Shown here: positions 23,630 to 35,535 of the stretch, piece after piece
Layout: each line of letters starts with the position of its first letter
Position numbering within the stretch: the first letter of the stretch is position 1
DNA from: Epiperipatus broadwayi
Lineage: Eukaryota; Onychophora; Udeonychophora; Euonychophora; Peripatidae
Direction: 5' to 3'
Length of the DNA stretch: 64,000 bases
Assembly (NCBI GenBank): GCA_028023455.1
Contig: JAQFVV010000157.1
Location: forward strand, 1,548,001 to 1,612,000
Translations under genes and position numbers: made by a program
The notes under the pieces: generated by a model
Told to the model about the DNA's origin: nothing
Seen by the model: the letters and a program-made list of their open reading frames with translations, nothing else
Databases searched by the model: none

Positions 23630-23900
23630 GAAAAAAACATTTATTTAACATGGACACTATTTGCATTACATCAAACCTTTCTGTTTTCAGGTATGAAATT
23701 CAAACTCAAGAGAACATGTACTTTCTTAGCATGAACAAAAATTTGATGAGAATTAAATATACTTAAATTTAATAATATTTTTTATTTATTTATCTTTTAT
23801 AAAATGGCTACATTTTCTTCATGTAGTAATTATTACTTATGTACACGTGCATTTTTAGTATATAAAACTATGCACACAATTTGACATTTATATATTCTAA
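23630..23900. repeat. Dispersed repeat, copy 2 (partner at 20690-20970)
   Basis: Same order of blocks as at 20690-20970, direct orientation, about 2.9 kb apart. Confidence 0.5.
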
Positions 23901-25700
23901 CTTCAACTTTAATGCAAGTAGTTAGTCGATTGAAAATAATCCTGGAATCAAACAAGGAAAGCTAATGTGTTTATCTAATGATAGTAGTAATAAGATTAAG
24001 TATATCCAGGCACCAAATTGTGACTATGAAATCATAATGCCCACCAGAGATCATCGATATAATGAAGAAAGTAATTAAATTGTCTCAAACAAAAAAAAAA
24101 TATAATGTTGATAAATCCAATTCAATTTATTGTGGTCGTAGTTTCAAACTTAGGAACAATTATGCGAATACTTTCGTGATAAATTCTTATTACCAAATAA
24201 ATAATATAGAGACAACTTTCTTCCACAACTTTATATAGATACATGACCTCGAGTGGTAATTACTTAGAATGTTATATACATTTCTAATACATACATGACT
24301 AGAAATAAATTGGTAATCGATGTGGAGAACTCATAATTTATGTTTACAATATAAGATTATTATTTAATTTAAAGTAGGATAAAGAAATGTTATAATTCCT
24401 TCCCATTTAATCCCACTACTTTATTTTTCGTTCTCAGCATTTACCACTTTCAATAGTCACAATTATATAACACTAAATGTCTGTGTTATGTTATCCTGTA
24501 TGTCGTCTTAATGGATCACTTTAACCCTATTTTATTAACACACATATATGCCTTCCAACCAACTATAGATTCATTATCATTATTATAATAGTATTTCCCG
24601 AAATTTTAATACTTACACTTATTGACTTCCAAGCCAGCTCTTAGATTTAATAATGGAAGTACTCTTTCTCAAGGTCTTGATCTGCTAATGAGATGCAATT
24701 ATTAATGATTACACTGCAATGGATATGATCCCCAAACTTGCTAAAGTAAACTTTAATGTGAGTTTACAAGTGGGAATTGTATTAAATACCAAAAGCAGAA
24801 AAGGGATTTTATGTCTGCTGCCAATATTTATAACATTGCAACGAACCAAATAACTAAATTTAATATATCTAAATCTACTATTTTCTCTCATTTTATTCTC
24901 TTTCTTATCATCTGTTTGCCCAATTTACTTAGTACTTTTAAATCTATTGCATTTTACAAGTCAGGTATATTTTTTGTCCGCACTAAATAATCACACACAC
25001 ACCCCCATTTAAAAAAATCTTTCTTGGTTAATATTTTACAAAGGTGAGTTATAGAAATCATTTGCGATTACAAACTATGGAAGTAAACCATGGAAATCAA
25101 TCATAAAAATGAATTATGCAAACCACACAATTCACATGAATTATGCAAACCACACAATTCACACATTTAAATGTGATCTGGTATTAGTTCTAGATATAAA
25201 GCGCTGGATATAGATTCTGGAGATACTTGAAATACCAAACACAAGACATGCATGTCAATTCATAAAAATAACAAATCTTTATTACGATAAAAAAACAAAA
25301 AAACATATATAATATCACTACAATCTCAAATATTATATGAAATTCACTTTAACTAATAATAATAATAGTAGTAAAATATATACTTTAGATTAGCTAAATT
25401 TCCCTAAAACTTAACCATTGCTTTGACTCATATTTCAATTTAATATTAATGCACTTTTGCAAGGAATCAGAATTTTGCATTTAAGTATAATGTGAAATTA
25501 TCTTATAACTTTGCATAGAGCCTATAAATTTTTGCCTCCCCCTTTCATTACAATAATTATAAATTAAACTATTCCAATAAGCAATAACATCTTTACAATA
25601 ATTATAAACTTAATTATTTCAACAAACAATAATATCTCTTATATTTCCTATGAAAACATAATGTGATATGTAAAATCTCTAATTGGTCCAACAAATGGGT
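23901..25700. other. A+T-rich stretch, no gene recognised
   Basis: Contains a CA-rich tract at about 24993 and a two-unit tandem repeat at 25111-25163. The 60-codon minus-strand frame at 24709-24891 has no known motif. Confidence 0.4.
25111..25163. repeat. Tandem duplication, two units of about 27 bp
   Basis: GAATTATGCAAACCACACAA followed by TTCACA is present at 25111 and again at 25138 without a mismatch, so the duplication is recent. Confidence 0.85.
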
Positions 25701-25904
25701 TTAAATATAAAACCATAATTTTACATTCATGCATGCTAAATATTCACTGCTTTCTACTTTTGTGACTGTATACATTTTGATAGGCCAGTATGTTGCCACA
25801 GCTTGTCGATGTCCAATTTTATCATCTTTCACAAACTCTGACCATGGATCGGTCGGCTTATGAATTAAAGTAATGCTTTGCCACACACCCCCACATCAAC
25901 ACAT
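25701..25904 (-). CDS. Unassigned coding-like frame, possible exon
   Basis: A minus-strand open segment reads ITLIHKPTDPWSEFVKDDKI, then GHRQAVATYWPIKMYTVTKV and ESSEYLACMNVKLWFYI before TAA. Its use of W, H, P, D and charged residues looks more protein-like than the K/N/I-rich chance frames around it. There is no ATG at the start; the frame is open from about 25898, and an acceptor-like TTTTAG lies just upstream at about 25912-25917. I do not recognise the protein. It could be a terminal host exon, a transposon remnant or chance. No partner exon was found. Confidence 0.25.
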
Positions 25905-27730
25905 ACATCTGACTAAAATATTAACCCTATCCCAGATACTTCTATCCTATCTTGCAAACAACCCTCTATATATTTCATATTACCATGCAGCACTTCACAA
26001 TGCACACATCAGTGTCTCAGTAAGGGAAATTAAACAACTCACAACTTCAAATGCCAGCATTGGCCATAGAGCAGCCCTTTTCCTAAGGCTAGTATTATGT
26101 GAGAAACTAATCTCTACACATTTACTCTATATAGGCAAACTAAACATTTTACCATGACTGGATCATTAATTCCCTACTTAAATAAAAAAACAAATGGAAC
26201 TGGGATCAAATCCTCAATCTCCTAATACTGCATACATAGTGAATAAATTATGAAATAGTTATTTCCTATCGAACCCTTCGAGGTAGTAAGATAACTCTAC
26301 CTCAGTAATACTCAGTGTTTATAGCTTCACATATATGCTCACACAGGGCAATTATAGTCTTGATGCAAATGACAAAATCTGACCGATCATGAACCAAACC
26401 CATGAACTATCTTAATTTAAAAAGTCAAGCACACAGCAACATCCATCCAATCTTTATAATCATAACACATCACATCAACATATTAAAGCATAGTGTTGAC
26501 CATTCAAATGATCATTCAATTACTTTTCATATATCCAATACTAAGCACAATTTTGATAATAAAAAATCTTTTCTATCTTTTTTTTGACAAATATATAAGA
26601 ATTTATGCTTTCTCATTATTACACATTAACACTTTTTTTTTTAACTTCAATGGTTCCTTATGGGGCAAAATTATTTTTCTTTTTTTTTTAAAAAAAAAAA
26701 TTCCTATAACTGTTAAATCTATATCAAACATACTATGAACATATAAATAAAGCAAAATAAATAAATAATAAACATTACAGATTGTTTCTTTGGTTTACGT
26801 TCCTTCGAGGCCAAGTCTGAAGATTTCGATACTATTTATCCACAAACACCAATTACCATTTTAGTTCATTTGTCTTGGAAAACATTATATTTTATAGATG
26901 CACATAAAGTTCCTTTTATTCGAGATGTAGCTACATTGATTGCACGATAATTAAAAGTGGTTGAAAATGAGTCCTGCAGATAACTTTCACATTTTGAATA
27001 CTTTTCTTCCCAGGTTTGAATTCAGATGCTTGGTTTCACATTTTAGTTTCTTTAAATATCATCATTTTTTCATTTTTCTTGGGTTTTTTTTCTTAGTTTC
27101 TTTTAAGATGAAAGAAATAAATTTCAAATAAAATAATGTTCGAGATGGGTTTTCTTTTTGTCATTCTTAGGCTGGAGTCACAATCAAAAAAAAATTACTG
27201 TTAAGAATATTGATTAGTCATCTAACTTTATATTAAAGTCTGATCTATTAACTAAGCCATGCAATACTGTTCTTGAGATGTCTTCTTTAAACAAACTTTA
27301 AAGAACCAAATATAAAGATCAAGATATTGAGTACAAAATCTTTTATTATGAGCTAATTTGGTCATAATTGATGTTGGAGAGAGAAAACTGTACACCATTT
27401 ATAATTGAATTAGCACTTTATCTTTAAGTAATACTTATACAGTTCTTAACAAATTGAATCAATTGCTGCCCTCCAAAAGAAAACAATCAGAGAATGGTCA
27501 GATGAATTAGCAAGAGCAGTCCCCCCTCATTTTCCTTAGCTTTATATAAGGGAGAGAAAAAAACCATCTGCAAGTTTCTTATAATTTATGATTCGCTCTC
27601 TAAAGTCAACCTTTGACCCCATCTGTTAAATGTTAGTTTTGGTTTATTGCCTTCAGCTCCGATTACATTTTAATTACTTCTTTCTTAACACACTGCTTTT
27701 GATTTATGAAAACTATTCAAAAAAAAAATA
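25905..27730. other. A+T-rich stretch, no gene recognised
   Basis: Mostly low-complexity DNA. A short plus-strand segment at about 26865-26950 reads ILVHLSWKTLYFIDAHKVPF, then IRDVATLIAR and a stop; it looks protein-like but has no known motif or splice context. T- and A-runs occur at 26630-26700. Confidence 0.35.
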
Positions 27731-28201
27731 GAATTATTGGTAATTTTTATAAAACAGATATTATATAAATAATTCAGTAATACATCATCTAATTCCCCAC
27801 ACTGCTCTATGGTGCTGTTTCTATGCTAAAGCACATAAATATGCTGTTTACAAGGCCACTCATAGATCTTACGGCCTGTAAACTGTTCAAACACTAAGAT
27901 GTTGAAGTGCACCCATTACCCCAACATCTCTAGCATGTTGAACGTTCTTAGTGACAAATATGTGACACTCTGTAGACATTACTCTTGACTATTGGACAAT
28001 GTATGATATGAAGGTTTCTGTAGTTGTAATGATGAAAAGTCTATTAGAAGGGATTTTTTTTTTGGCTTCAGTGTATTGTAATTGATGTGAGTTAGTAAAA
28101 ATTGTAATGAATTCTCAAAAGTCCCTACTTTGGTTGTCAGGTGTCAGAATTCACTAAATAAGGAGTGTAAATCATGATTCAGAAAAGTTCACGATCAAGT
28201 C

Positions 28202-28513
28202 GTGCACTTTCCAAGACTTTTTAGAGATCAAAACAGTTCAATGGCAGATGACCGTTGGTGGCATTGTAGTTTTGAGATTTATTTGCTACAGAAGCAGATG
28301 TGGTGGCTTTCCTTCAACCCAAACCAAAAAAATATTTTACCCACCCAGAAACAAAACTATCTTTATGGTGGTTTAATGAAATTAAGGCATTGTCAAACAT
28401 CTGAAATGGAATGTCAATCGCGTCAATGGGCGACAAAGGTGGTGTTCCATTCGCTCATGGAATGGGCTTTGAGAGCTGCCTGTGAATCGCTTTTTCGCAA
28501 GTGGAATGGCTAA
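28202..28513 (+). CDS. Unassigned frame inside the inverted-repeat element
   Basis: The frame opens MHFPRLFRDQNSSMADDRWW and includes LLQKQMWWLSFNPNQ, ECQSRQWATKVVFHSLMEWA and CESLFRKWNG before the stop. Being inside an inverted-repeat element suggests a piece of its transposase or a captured sequence, but no DDE, zinc-finger or HTH signature is visible. It may well be non-coding; the surrounding 360 bp are GC-richer than the window average, which alone lengthens open frames. Confidence 0.2.
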   Translation: MHFPRLFRDQNSSMADDRWWHCSFEIYLLQKQMWWLSFNPNQKNILPTQKQNYLYGGLMKLRHCQTSEMECQSRQWATKVVFHSLMEWALRAACESLFRKWNG

Positions 28514-28619
28514 TTTAGTCTTGAAGCCGGGATCAGCTTACAGTGAAGCATATTACAGCTGAGTTGGAAAGGTGTCAAAATGCCGTAAGGAATAGGATGA
28601 CAGGTCTTAGAGAGATCTG

Positions 28620-28870
28620 TCGAGAAACAAAAAAAAATAAGAAAAAGTTTCTTCAAAAACAATCAAAATGACTTGGAACCAAAAAAAATAAAAAAGTTTC
28701 TTAACAAAAAAAAAAAAAAAAAGATCCGACAGAAAGAATTTTTTTTTTAAAAAAAGACAGAATCTTTTTAAAAAAGCAAAAAAAAAAAAACCCCATTTAT
28801 TTATTTTTAAAAAATATACATCAAACTGGTTGTTCCAAAAAACAACAACAACAACAACAAAATTAAAATT
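28620..28870. repeat. A-rich low-complexity tract with (AAC)n
   Basis: Repeated A-runs of 8-17 bases separated by short motifs, ending in an AACAACAACAACAACAA stretch at about 28843-28860. It lies in the inverted-repeat element's right half. Confidence 0.85.
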
Positions 28871-29008
28871 TCAAGCAAATCCAAAAATTAAAAACAGAAA
28901 TCAACAACATTTAAAAAACAACCCAGTAACATTATATCTATTTGTTTTTCACTAGCAACAGCGCCATAGAGCAATATGAGAAATTAGACGATGTATTACC
29001 AATAATTC

Positions 29009-30872
29009 TTTTCTTTAAAACTTAAATCAAATTTAGAACTGAAACAATAACCAATTCCTATAAAAATGAATTCATTTTATATTATACTATCAAATAATCT
29101 AGAATGCAATGTGTAAATTTCCACGAGGAAAATATATATTTAGGCATCATACATGCACATACTCATAATTCTAATAATACTAAATAGTGACTGCTTGTTC
29201 ATATTAGCACAAAATATCTTTTATTCACATTAGTACAAAATGTCTTTCCTAATTTCCTAAACTTTTAAACCTATTCTCATGGAAAGAACTGTCAAACACA
29301 TGCTATCTACAAAAAGTTCAATTTCAATTTGCACTAACATTTTATTCATAAATATTACGATTCACAAAGACTCTTTCTTTTAGACATATAAATAAACATT
29401 CTTCAGATATTACAGCACGTGCAATAGTCAATCCCCTTCCCTCTCCATAATGCTAGCTATAATTTTAAATAAAGCACACACAGATCTCTCTCTCCATGTG
29501 TTAAATTCAAGCCACACAGTTATTAATCTCTCCAAACAAAATCTTTCAACTTCTCTTAAACTTAAAAAAAATTTTTATTTGGAAATAGTTAAGAAACTAA
29601 CCCTACTATTTATTTTCCAATCATTAGTTTCTTTACGAAAGAAACTAAAGGTTACAATATATATAAATCTACAAATAAATATAATAATAATACTATTTGG
29701 TGCTGCTTGTGTGTGTACTCTACCCATTGGCGGAAATACTGTATATGTCATACCAGTATATGCTAATCAATAACTTTCATTTTTCCATAAAAAATACCAA
29801 ACAAAAAAACAAGAAATATTAAAAACTTTAAAATAATATTATTTATAACATTAATATATTTTCATAAGAGACAATGATTGTAAAACAAATATATTTAAAA
29901 ATAGATCTCAATCCCAAAAAGTTCTATATTCCATGTGGGCTTGGTTAATGGTTGTTGTAAGATTGGTGTTAAATGGTAGAATTCTTGGTGTTTAAATGTC
30001 TTAACTGGCATTCATATAGTATATCATTGAAGTCTACACTCTCCTTTCACTGCTTAGTATTTGGCAATATAAATTTTTCAACTTTTTTTTCAAAAACAAT
30101 ACAAATAATTAGAGAATGGTATAGTATGAACATGATCTTAACAAATAGTAAGTCAAGATTTACCTATAATTTTTTTAAATGAATGTTTTATTATTTGTAT
30201 TGTTTTTATCATAAGTATAATTAATTTTTTCTGCTTTGTGGAATTATTTTTTGTATGGCTTTTTGGTTTTAAAGTTCACTTTATTAAGAAATTGAATTTG
30301 TATTCATTAAATAGTGACAGTCAAAGCCTATTTACAATTTTTTTAATGAATATTTTTGATGTCAATTACTATCAACTTATTATGGAATTGTGTTTATTCT
30401 CATCCTAGTCTAATTTATTCCTGAAGATTTATTTTCTAAATAAATTATATTATTTTCACGTTTTCAAATATATAAAATTTTTTGTTTGTGTGCTTTTGAT
30501 TTTTTATGGAGAAACTTATTAATTAGCTTATTTTGTATAGTTTAGTACTAACAACAAAAAATTGGAATTAAAATGACATATCGAAAATAAAGTTTTATAG
30601 ATCTATTTTTTAAAGCATCCCCTCCCTAGTTTATTGCATGCATTTTATATTTTTTATTTCTTTGAATTATCTTTATTCAAATATATTTCAAATAATTTTG
30701 AGAATTCTCGTCTCCTTTTAAATTAATATTTTATTGGATCAAAAAAGATATCTGTAACTTTATGGAGAAATTGATTTAAAACGAAATCCCTATTTTTCTC
30801 ACAGACATTCACAAATCAAATATCAAAATACTATTTTTTTTTATTTTTGGCATAGTTAAATTTTTTTTTTTT
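29009..30872. other. A+T-rich stretch, no gene recognised
   Basis: The frames at 29450-29773 and 29973-30182 lack motifs and have the composition of the background. No terminal repeats seen. Confidence 0.4.
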
Positions 30873-32150
30873 AGTATTAGAAGGAACTTTATTCAAGGAA
30901 ATATATATATATACAGATATTTCAGTTTAAAGGAAAAAATAATAATACAAAACTAATCAAAGAATACTACAACAAATATTTTCAATAGCATTCAGTGAAT
31001 TATACTATTATTTAAAACATTTACAATAAAATAGGAAACAGAAAATACATTTCATTAGAGGTTAGAACACTGACGGACAAGTGACCAAGTAGCTACGAAA
31101 ATGTCTGATGGGGTGATTTTTTTTATCTGTTTTATAGTCTCTAATTTGTTTTTAAAAGTGTTACATTTTTTTTTGCCTTACTAATGTAAAGATAAGTGCA
31201 ACTTGTGCACCATAATGCATATAGTATAAATGTTGTACTTCTTATTTCTAAGAAGCAGGCATTTGGGAAATACTATAATTGAACTTACAGGGCATTCTTT
31301 TTCTAATAATTTTTTGACAAAATCGACTGTACTGTAGGCTATTATACTCAAATATTACATGCTTTAGTTCTCTTCTGATTTGTGGCACAATCCACATATA
31401 ATGTTAATGTTAAGTATGTTTCTGTTACATCTCATAGAATATAATATTGGTAATGACCAAGTTTATTTTGAGAGAAAATCAAAAAATTTGGGCTAGAGTG
31501 TCCAATATTTAAATCTGCATATTAGCTGCTTATTATTATTGCTTAGCATTGGCAAGTCTAAGTTATAATTTCTGTGTAGAAGTACATATGTATCCCAATA
31601 GCACCATTTGTCTTGTGGTAAATTTATGTTAGGGTTAGATATTGATTTATTAGGTTCTAAGATTGTATGCAAGTATTTTATGTTATGGTGAGATTTGTCT
31701 GTAAGTATTATTTTAAGAGTGACTTCTAAATGTGGTTATATTCTTGTCATGGATGATATGAGATTAATAGTTTTCTATATTGTAAATATGAATAGAATGT
31801 AATCCTAATCCATTTAGGTTGCTATGATATTGCATTTGCCTGAGTAATATGGCCACTATTTTTCTTCCCCGTAAGTTTTCTACACAGTGAATAAATCTTT
31901 GATGTAAAGCATTTTGTGAAGACTATAAACTGTGTATAATAAGTAATTTTTGTAATAATCAGCATGATACTTTCAAGTGTAGAGAAAGATATGCTTTTGA
32001 GGGGGAATATATGTTCTGTTGTTTGAATTAGTTTTTGTATTTGCCTTAACGTAAGATGTAACTCAAATAAAAGGGGAATCCTCAATAGACTGTAGGTTTA
32101 CCCTGAAATATCTTTATGTACACCATGCACATGTTTTATCAAGCAAGGTT
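30873..32150 (-). mobile_element. LINE 3' end, copy 2 of the family at 10546
   Basis: The sequence matches 10546-11850 along its length: the ends TTTATTCAAGGAAATATATA and CAGATATTTCAGTTTAAAGG, the GCATTCAGTGAATTA and AAATCTGCATATTAGCTGCT blocks, and the peptide IVFTKCFTSKIYSLCRKLTG then KKNSGHITQANAIS (minus 32085-31822). Copy 1 has the corresponding SKIYSLCRKLMGKKNSGHLT. Both copies start at the same point next to an AATAAA, so this is the true 3' terminus. This copy is truncated upstream before the reverse transcriptase motifs. Orientation is the same as in copy 1. Confidence 0.85.
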
Positions 32151-32855
32151 AAAATCCAGTTTCTTTATTTAATATTTGACGGTTACTTCTATTGGCAGGT
32201 CTGTTAAAATATTAACTTTTTTCTACCATTTCTTTTATTGCTTGATGAAAACTGATAAAGGTTATCAGAATAAAAGAAACTTAGGAAAAATTATTTTTAC
32301 TTTCAAAATTAAAACTTTATTTACACCTTAGAATAGATACAAAAAAAAACAAAAACAATGATAGCATAAAATTATGTCAATAAGAAAGTTACAATGTATA
32401 CATATAAATGTGGTAAGCAAACTATGTATGTAGAAAAATCAAAAGTTGTATTAGATCAACATAGTCTCAGGAGCTGCATAAGAAAATTATGATAGGTAAT
32501 TAATGCATGTGTAAAAAAAACATAAATATAAACAAAATCAAAGATACACTTAAGGCAGTGTGTTATATGCATAATTAGCTAGGAATATAAAGTAAGTCAA
32601 ACCTATATATAAGGTTTGTAAATTCCATTGATTAATGACTATCCTGGCCCAAAGAGTAATGAGGACTATAACAAGTTGATATAGGTAAATTAATTATCCA
32701 GTATGGAACTAATGCAAAGTTTATGTATTAAATATATAGGATTTATGAAAGATCTACATAGTTAAAGTTTAGATTATTCTTAAGTGAAAGATGGGATATA
32801 TTATTTATTCAGTGGATGGGAGAAAGTTCAAGTTTTAGGCCTAGAAATACATGAA
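32151..32855. other. A+T-rich stretch, possibly the 3' part of the next LINE
   Basis: A minus-strand LINE tail ends its coding part at 32856, so this stretch could hold its 3' untranslated region. A plus-strand TTTATT at about 32321 would be an AATAAA on the minus strand. No other feature. Confidence 0.35.
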
Positions 32856-33388
32856 TTAAGTCTCTAGCCTCATCTGGCTCCAGGTTTGGTCAATTAGCCA
32901 AGGCTGACAAGTTCGTTTATCCTCATCTTTCATTTTGTAGAGGGATTTGAAAAATCGATCAACCATTGAGTCGTCATAGCCATGATCAAATATCATGCTA
33001 CATCTGGCAGTCCAAATTGAGAAGTTAATGAAAGTGGTCAGTCTTATTGTTCCGAATTGACCCTTTTTAATTGCAGCCTTAAGAGAAATGTTAACTGGGT
33101 CATTGCCATTTATCTGATCTAACGCTATATTACGGAGATAAGTCCACAAATCACATTGATCCAGAATGTGATTAATGGACTCCTCCTGTTTGTACATAGG
33201 GGACAAAGGGGATTGATGTTGTAACGCCTTTGGTAGTGGAGAAAGGCCCCAGTGGGGAGTGCTCCAAGGATCAATTTTATTAAAAAATCAACAAATTTAG
33301 GACTCAGTTTGATGAATTTTGTTAATTTGGAAAATCGAGAGATTCCTATTGGGAGTATATTAACGGATTTAGTTTTTCCGGGAAACAT
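32856..33388 (-). pseudogene. LINE C-terminal zf-RVT domain, frameshifted
   Basis: Two overlapping minus-strand pieces (33388-33125 and 33206-32856) together give SPKFVDFLIKLILGALPTGA, FLHYQRRYNINPLCPLC, then QEESINHILDQCDLW. CPLC followed by H-x-x-x-x-C is the zinc-binding pattern of the zf-RVT domain found C-terminal to the reverse transcriptase in several LINE clades. A frameshift lies at about 33170-33205. After it the tail continues FSIWTARCSMIFDHGYDDSM to a stop at 32856. The reverse transcriptase is absent (5' truncation). This peptide is not found in the other LINE copies here, so it is probably another family. Confidence 0.75.
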
Positions 33389-34540
33389 TAATTGATAACA
33401 TTTTCATTAGTAAATATTTTAGCTAAGTAAAAATATAGTTAACCACTTCCATCACTTAATCTTACCCAGAGATAAGTAACTTCACTGCTGGAATTTAACT
33501 TTTACAGATTGTAGACTGCTGAGTGACTGACAAAATAATAATGAAAAATTATTTATTATATTCTATTGTTATACATTAAAGATCAGCCTTTTCAAGCTAT
33601 TGTTGATATATATTTTCAACAACAAAAAAACGAAACTTTAAAACAACTTTCTATATAAAATTTACTTATTTAACGCGTTTTCTTAATTTTATTAGTAAAA
33701 TAAATTTGGAAGTTCTTATCATTCTATTTTTTAAAATTTCGATAAATAAAATATCTTTGAGGATAATCTTTTTTATTAATTTTTATTTCTTCTCGCTTGA
33801 AATGAGAATAAATTGAATTGGAGTTGGCTAATCTCCCCCTTACGGTAAAATAACAAACTAACTTTCTTTACTTCCAAAATCTGTACAAAGAATAGAATAC
33901 TGTCCATTCTTTGCATTTCATTGGTAATAAATTTAGTTTGCTAACAAAGTTAAAATTTAGGAATTTTATGGAATAATATTCACTTATGTAAAGAATAATC
34001 TTATGTTAACCTTTACGTGGATAATTTAGTACAAGTCAAAATAAATAAATATTAATTTCATACAGTATCAACGAAGATTATAAACTAAATCAGAGTTAAT
34101 TAATCTCCCTCTTATTGTAAAATAAACCAAGTCATCATCTCTACATCAGCAAACTATATAAAAAAAAAAATAGAACGGTAATATGCAATACTGTTGAAAT
34201 ATAATTTTCTAAAAATAATATTAATTAAGAAGGCAAAAATATTTTTTCTTTTAGTCAATTAATTTTTAATTCAATGAACTAAAAATTTCCAATACATTTA
34301 TGCATAATTCATTAATTTTTTGAAAGCTACATATACACTTTCAGATATATTGTGTATCTCTGAGTATGTATATATAATCGTATTAAATATAACTTTCTAT
34401 CTCATAGTAATTCACAATCTATGATGTATTAGCAAGATCCATATAATTCTAAATGAGAGAAGAGCAATTTTTAATTTAGTAAACTGTATTTTCTATAAAG
34501 TTTCTTTCTTGCTTTATTTTATTTGAATACTTATCATACT
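33389..34540. other. A+T-rich stretch, no gene recognised
   Basis: No frame, splice-like unit or repeat terminus identified. Confidence 0.4.
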
Positions 34541-35535
34541 TAATCATTAAATACCAGTCGATGCTTAGACAATCCTAATACCAATTTCAAACTGTTGTCA
34601 AAGCAACCTCCTTTTAACAATAAAGGAAGTTGCCTTGACAACAGTTTGAAATTGTTGATTGTTATTGATATTATCTGAATAAATAAATAAATAATACTTC
34701 TGTTAAGAATCTTTAATATAATATAACAATTTGTCAATTGTTAAAACAGAATCTTTAATATAAATAAAATTTAAAAAAACAATAAAATAAAAAAAACAAC
34801 TATATGCCAAGTGCTTTCAACTCTTACTAGTCCTTATCAAGACAATGTAAAAAATCCTATTTTCTCCTAGGCAATAAATTCAACATTTCATTGTATTAGC
34901 CAGAAACAACTAATCGGAAAGCTGATTAATTTTGAATATGGCACAAGATGAATTTTGTATAAATGATTCTTTAATATTTGTGTTTTTTATCATGTGTTTC
35001 ATGCATTATTATTGTAAAATCCTTTGAATTACATATATGGCCTGTGTTATTTTGGTGAACATAAAAAGCTGAATAAACTGTATCATCTTCGCTTGCTCTA
35101 TTATATGCATATTTATGTTGCTGAAGGCAATATTTAATATTTGTTTTGGTTTATTCAACATATATTGCACTTCAATTTATTTGTGGGCATCTAATAGAAT
35201 ATACAATACTGCTTTTATCCTCCTTATTTATTGCTCCCTTAGATTTATTTATTAATCTATTAAGGTTAGGCAGAGTTCTCCATGCTAATCGGAAATCTTG
35301 ACTTAAAACTTTTACTATATTTTTATTAATATTGGGAATAAAAGCTAATGACATCCATGATTTATTATTCATATTTATATGATCACTATTATAACATTGC
35401 TTGTAATGTTTCAATGCAATAGATAATAGCCTTTGTTTTTTATAACCCACTTGTATCAAATCTTGCATATAACATTTTATATTATCTTTCTTAAACATTT
35501 CATTTGAACATAGTCGTTGATTACATTTTAAAAAA
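34541..35535 (-). mobile_element. Penelope-like element fragment, minus-oriented arm of an inverted pair
   Basis: On the minus strand 35498-35172 reads as the linker between reverse transcriptase and endonuclease of a Penelope-like element: MSLAFIPNINKNIVKVLSQD then FRLAWRTLPNLNRLIN fits the family pattern LPYV...I..VL...I...F..PN.L. It continues INKEDKSSIVYSIRCPQIN, the start of a GIY-YIG endonuclease (VY-I-C). The rest of the endonuclease and a 3' region follow, decayed, down to about 34541. From about 35290 down to 34541 the sequence is the inverse of 35538-36062, apart from an extra insert of about 90 bp at 34574-34666 that contains a hairpin. No reverse transcriptase core is left. Confidence 0.8.
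34582..34654. repeat. Near-perfect hairpin, 33-bp arms and 7-nt loop
   Basis: CAATTTCAAACTGTTGTCAA starts the left arm (34582-34614); the right arm (34622-34654) is its complement with two mismatches in 33 positions, around the loop TAACAAT. The hairpin interrupts the Penelope-like inverted repeat and is absent from the partner arm at 36030-36050, so it was inserted later. It could be a tiny foldback transposon or, less likely, a small-RNA precursor. Confidence 0.85.

Larger units (their letters stand above)
27731..29008. mobile_element. DNA transposon of unknown superfamily with terminal inverted repeats
   Basis: The right end, reverse-complemented from 29008, reads GAATTATTGGTAA directly followed by TACATCGTCTAATTTC, then ATATTGCTCTATGGCGCTGTTGCTA near the inner edge. 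The left end has the same blocks (GAATTATTGGTAA at 27731-27743, TACATCATCTAATTCC at 27781, CTGCTCTATGGTGCTGTTTCTA to 27823), but 37 bases are inserted between the first two. The inverted repeat is thus about 56 bp. The 1.28 kb interior contains a GC-richer core (28190-28560) and an A-rich low-complexity tract. No known transposase motif is seen; the 103-codon frame at 28202-28513 is W-, Q- and C-rich but unassigned. Confidence 0.7.

Noticed and set aside
29450-29773. 107-codon plus-strand frame
   Set aside because: Composition equals the background (Leu, Ile, Lys, Asn, Ser), with no motif, splice context or related copy.
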